Shown in pieces: positions 40,727 to 42,089 of a stretch of DNA of 42,089 nt. Numbering within the stretch: position 1 is the stretch's first letter; every line of letters starts with the position of its first letter. The position numbers and the translations under genes were made by a program. The DNA comes from Bythopirellula sp. (lineage in GTDB: Bacteria > Planctomycetota > Planctomycetia > Pirellulales > Lacipirellulaceae): contig JANQQA010000096.1 of the NCBI GenBank assembly GCA_028285205.1, positions 1-42,089 of the forward strand, written 5' to 3'. The notes beneath the pieces are model-generated. The model was not told the origin of the DNA. It worked only from the letters and a program-made list of their open reading frames with translations, and did not search any database.

Positions 40727-41200
40727 CTAATCGGCAATGACCATGTCGGCCACTGCCGGCCATTCGCCGATCTCGATGACGTTGCCATCAGGGTCGCGGA
40801 AAAACACCTGTCGGTAACCTGTCGGACTACGTTCGTAGTCGGGCAACAAGCGCTCGACGGTCTCGACGCCGTGCTTCGCAAGCAGTGCTAGGTCTGCGTC
40901 GATATCAGCGGATTGCATCGCGAAATGATGCCAGCGTGTATTGATCGGCTCGGTGCTTGGCTGATGGTTTTCGTCATGAATCAGATGAACCATCACGCCC
41001 GCTTCCGCGCGATACAACCACCGCCCGTCGAACGAAAACGCAGGACGAGGTACCAATCGAAAGCCAAGCACCTCGCAATAAAACCGTGCTCCCCGCTCCG
41101 CATCGGCGGTTGGCAAAGCGATGTGATTGAAATGCCCTGGCTGCAAACTGGGGGTTGGTCCAGGCTCGAGGCGATAGGTAGAGCTGTTGGGTGACGGCAT
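40727..41200 (-). CDS. VOC (glyoxalase/bleomycin-resistance fold) family protein
   Basis: This encodes 157 residues. It shows a single pair of beta-alpha-beta-beta-beta modules: FNHIALPTADAERGARFYCE and VLGFRL at the start, then HHFAMQSADIDADLALL and RQVFFRDPDGNVIEIGEW at the end. The metal residues of glyoxalase I would be the first H of FNHIAL, H in HHFAM and E in IEIGE. The exact activity cannot be read from the sequence. The gene lies just upstream of the M42 peptidase on the same strand and may share its transcript. Confidence 0.9.
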   Translation of the reverse strand: MPSPNSSTYRLEPGPTPSLQPGHFNHIALPTADAERGARFYCEVLGFRLVPRPAFSFDGRWLYRAEAGVMVHLIHDENHQPSTEPINTRWHHFAMQSADIDADLALLAKHGVETVERLLPDYERSPTGYRQVFFRDPDGNVIEIGEWPAVADMVIAD

Positions 41201-41378
41201 TGTGTGTCCTTGCCACGGACGCTAGCTGCTAGCTGCGGCCGTTGTTAATCTGCATCAATTTTAACGATTTTGTGGTCGGCTGCGAACCGCCGCGCCGATA
41301 AATCTGGTCGAGTACCTGCGCCGAGAAGCGTTGTAGGTCCGATGCATTTGCATGAGTCACTCCGGAGCTAACGAAATC

Positions 41379-41927
41379 ATGTCCACTCGACACGTTCTTG
41401 CCCTAATCGTTGTTTTCTGCACCGCCGGCCAATTGGGTTGTTGCTGCATGAACCAATTTGGTTGCGGCTGTGGCATGGGTGGTCAAGTCTATGATGGTTG
41501 TTGTGCCAGCTGCGGAGTGGCCGACTGCGCAAGTTGCGGCTGCCCCGAGGCGTCATGCTGTTGTCCCGAGCCCGCTTGCTGCTGTCCCGAGCCGTCGTGC
41601 TGTTGCCCCGATCCTGCCTGTGGTTGCCCGGATAGCAGTTGCGGCTGCGGCGTTGGCTGTGGCTCGCCCGTCATGGGGAACTGCCCGCTGCTACAACGAA
41701 TACGTCGCGCTCTGCACGGTTGTTGCAACTCCGGTTGTGGCGGCCGCGCCTACTGCAGCGAGTGGACGGACTGCCCGCCGTGCGATTGCGATCCGTGCGA
41801 TTGCTATGGCAACTACATCGGCGGCCGCTATTCCAGCCCACACGGACAACGCGCCCGCATGGCTAAACGCAACGTCGCGGGAGAACTGCAGTTCAACGAG
41901 TCGGATAACGCAACGATGTATCGCTAG
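41379..41927 (+). CDS. Extremely cysteine-rich secreted protein, probable lipoprotein
   Basis: This encodes 182 residues from the ATG at 41379; CGGAG 15 bases upstream supports it over an ATG at 41352. A signal segment (HVLALIVVFCTAGQLG) ends directly before cysteines, suggesting a lipoprotein. About 36 of 182 residues are cysteine. The middle is a run of short repeats of the form C-C-C-P-E-P-(A/S), then C-G-C-P-D, followed by DCPPCDCDPCDC; the last 40 residues are free of cysteine and basic. Metal binding or a disulfide-cross-linked envelope component are both possible, and neither is shown. I do not recognise a family domain. Confidence 0.8.
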   Translation: MSTRHVLALIVVFCTAGQLGCCCMNQFGCGCGMGGQVYDGCCASCGVADCASCGCPEASCCCPEPACCCPEPSCCCPDPACGCPDSSCGCGVGCGSPVMGNCPLLQRIRRALHGCCNSGCGGRAYCSEWTDCPPCDCDPCDCYGNYIGGRYSSPHGQRARMAKRNVAGELQFNESDNATMYR

Positions 41928-42089
41928 CGACGTGGCTTCACTTCCGGCATAAGTCATCGCGCACGCCGCCGGCACTTGGTTATTGTCCCCACTCGCGCCA
42001 CGCGGTTGTTTCTACTCTTCGCCCTCCTTCCCCCCCCCGACTGGGTTTTTTGCAACACTTCCGCGCGCACCGAAAATACGTACGTGTCC
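41928..42089. other. Window end without a gene
   Basis: Nothing is recognised in the last 162 bases. A run of cytosines near 42031 is the only low-complexity feature. Confidence 0.5.

Overview
The window looks like chromosomal DNA of a planctomycete, most likely a Pirellula/Rhodopirellula-type member of Pirellulales. Markers for this are three DUF1559 proteins with type IV pilin-like N-termini, four PEP-CTERM secreted proteins, Tat-exported enzymes, a CxPxR sulfatase, DUF1080, a fused MFS/spermidine-synthase protein and many secreted proteins of unknown role. Genes lie on both strands, are often monocistronic, and intergenic gaps are long. No prophage, integrase, CRISPR array, tRNA or complete insertion sequence was recognised. 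Family assignments come from reading motifs by eye, without database searches.

Layout. 1-3611 (+): tail of an unknown gene, a His-rich membrane protein, a DUF1559 protein and two paralogous PEP-CTERM proteins, possibly a metal-related cluster. 3617-6091 (-): fused MFS/spermidine synthase. 6590-7999: Tat-exported neutral-ceramidase-like protein. 8628-10052 and 15919-17456: two copies of a DUF1559 plus small lipoprotein cassette. 10559-11891: HTH protein, a short orphan frame and a PH-domain-like membrane protein. 12138-13395: two exported thioredoxin-fold proteins, facing a JmjC/cupin-like protein and an aldo/keto reductase on the minus strand. 17597-20963: endonuclease/exonuclease/phosphatase-family protein, NADP isocitrate dehydrogenase (-) and a Tat-exported sugar isomerase-like protein. 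21318-21875: protein with a ribbon-helix-helix-like segment. 22301-27902: sulfatase, beta-helix/PDZ protein and Asp-box sialidase-like protein, plausibly for sulfated glycans.

28359-34221 is the repeat-rich part: PEP-CTERM genes, a CarH/LitR-architecture regulator (-) that lacks the expected cobalamin-ligand histidines, a divergent soluble chemoreceptor with two near-identical PAS domains, and copies of a palindromic repeat family. Two matching 22-bp boxes lie between the regulator and receptor, one over each putative promoter region; this is the best candidate for a little-described regulatory module here. 34222-34666 (-) is the RNase P RNA gene (rnpB), with an enlarged internal hairpin.

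34750-41927 holds mostly housekeeping genes: DUF1080, PBP4-type D-Ala-D-Ala carboxypeptidase and YhcC-like radical SAM (overlapping, minus), FHA protein, RsgA GTPase, M42 aminopeptidase, a VOC protein and a protein that is about 20% cysteine.
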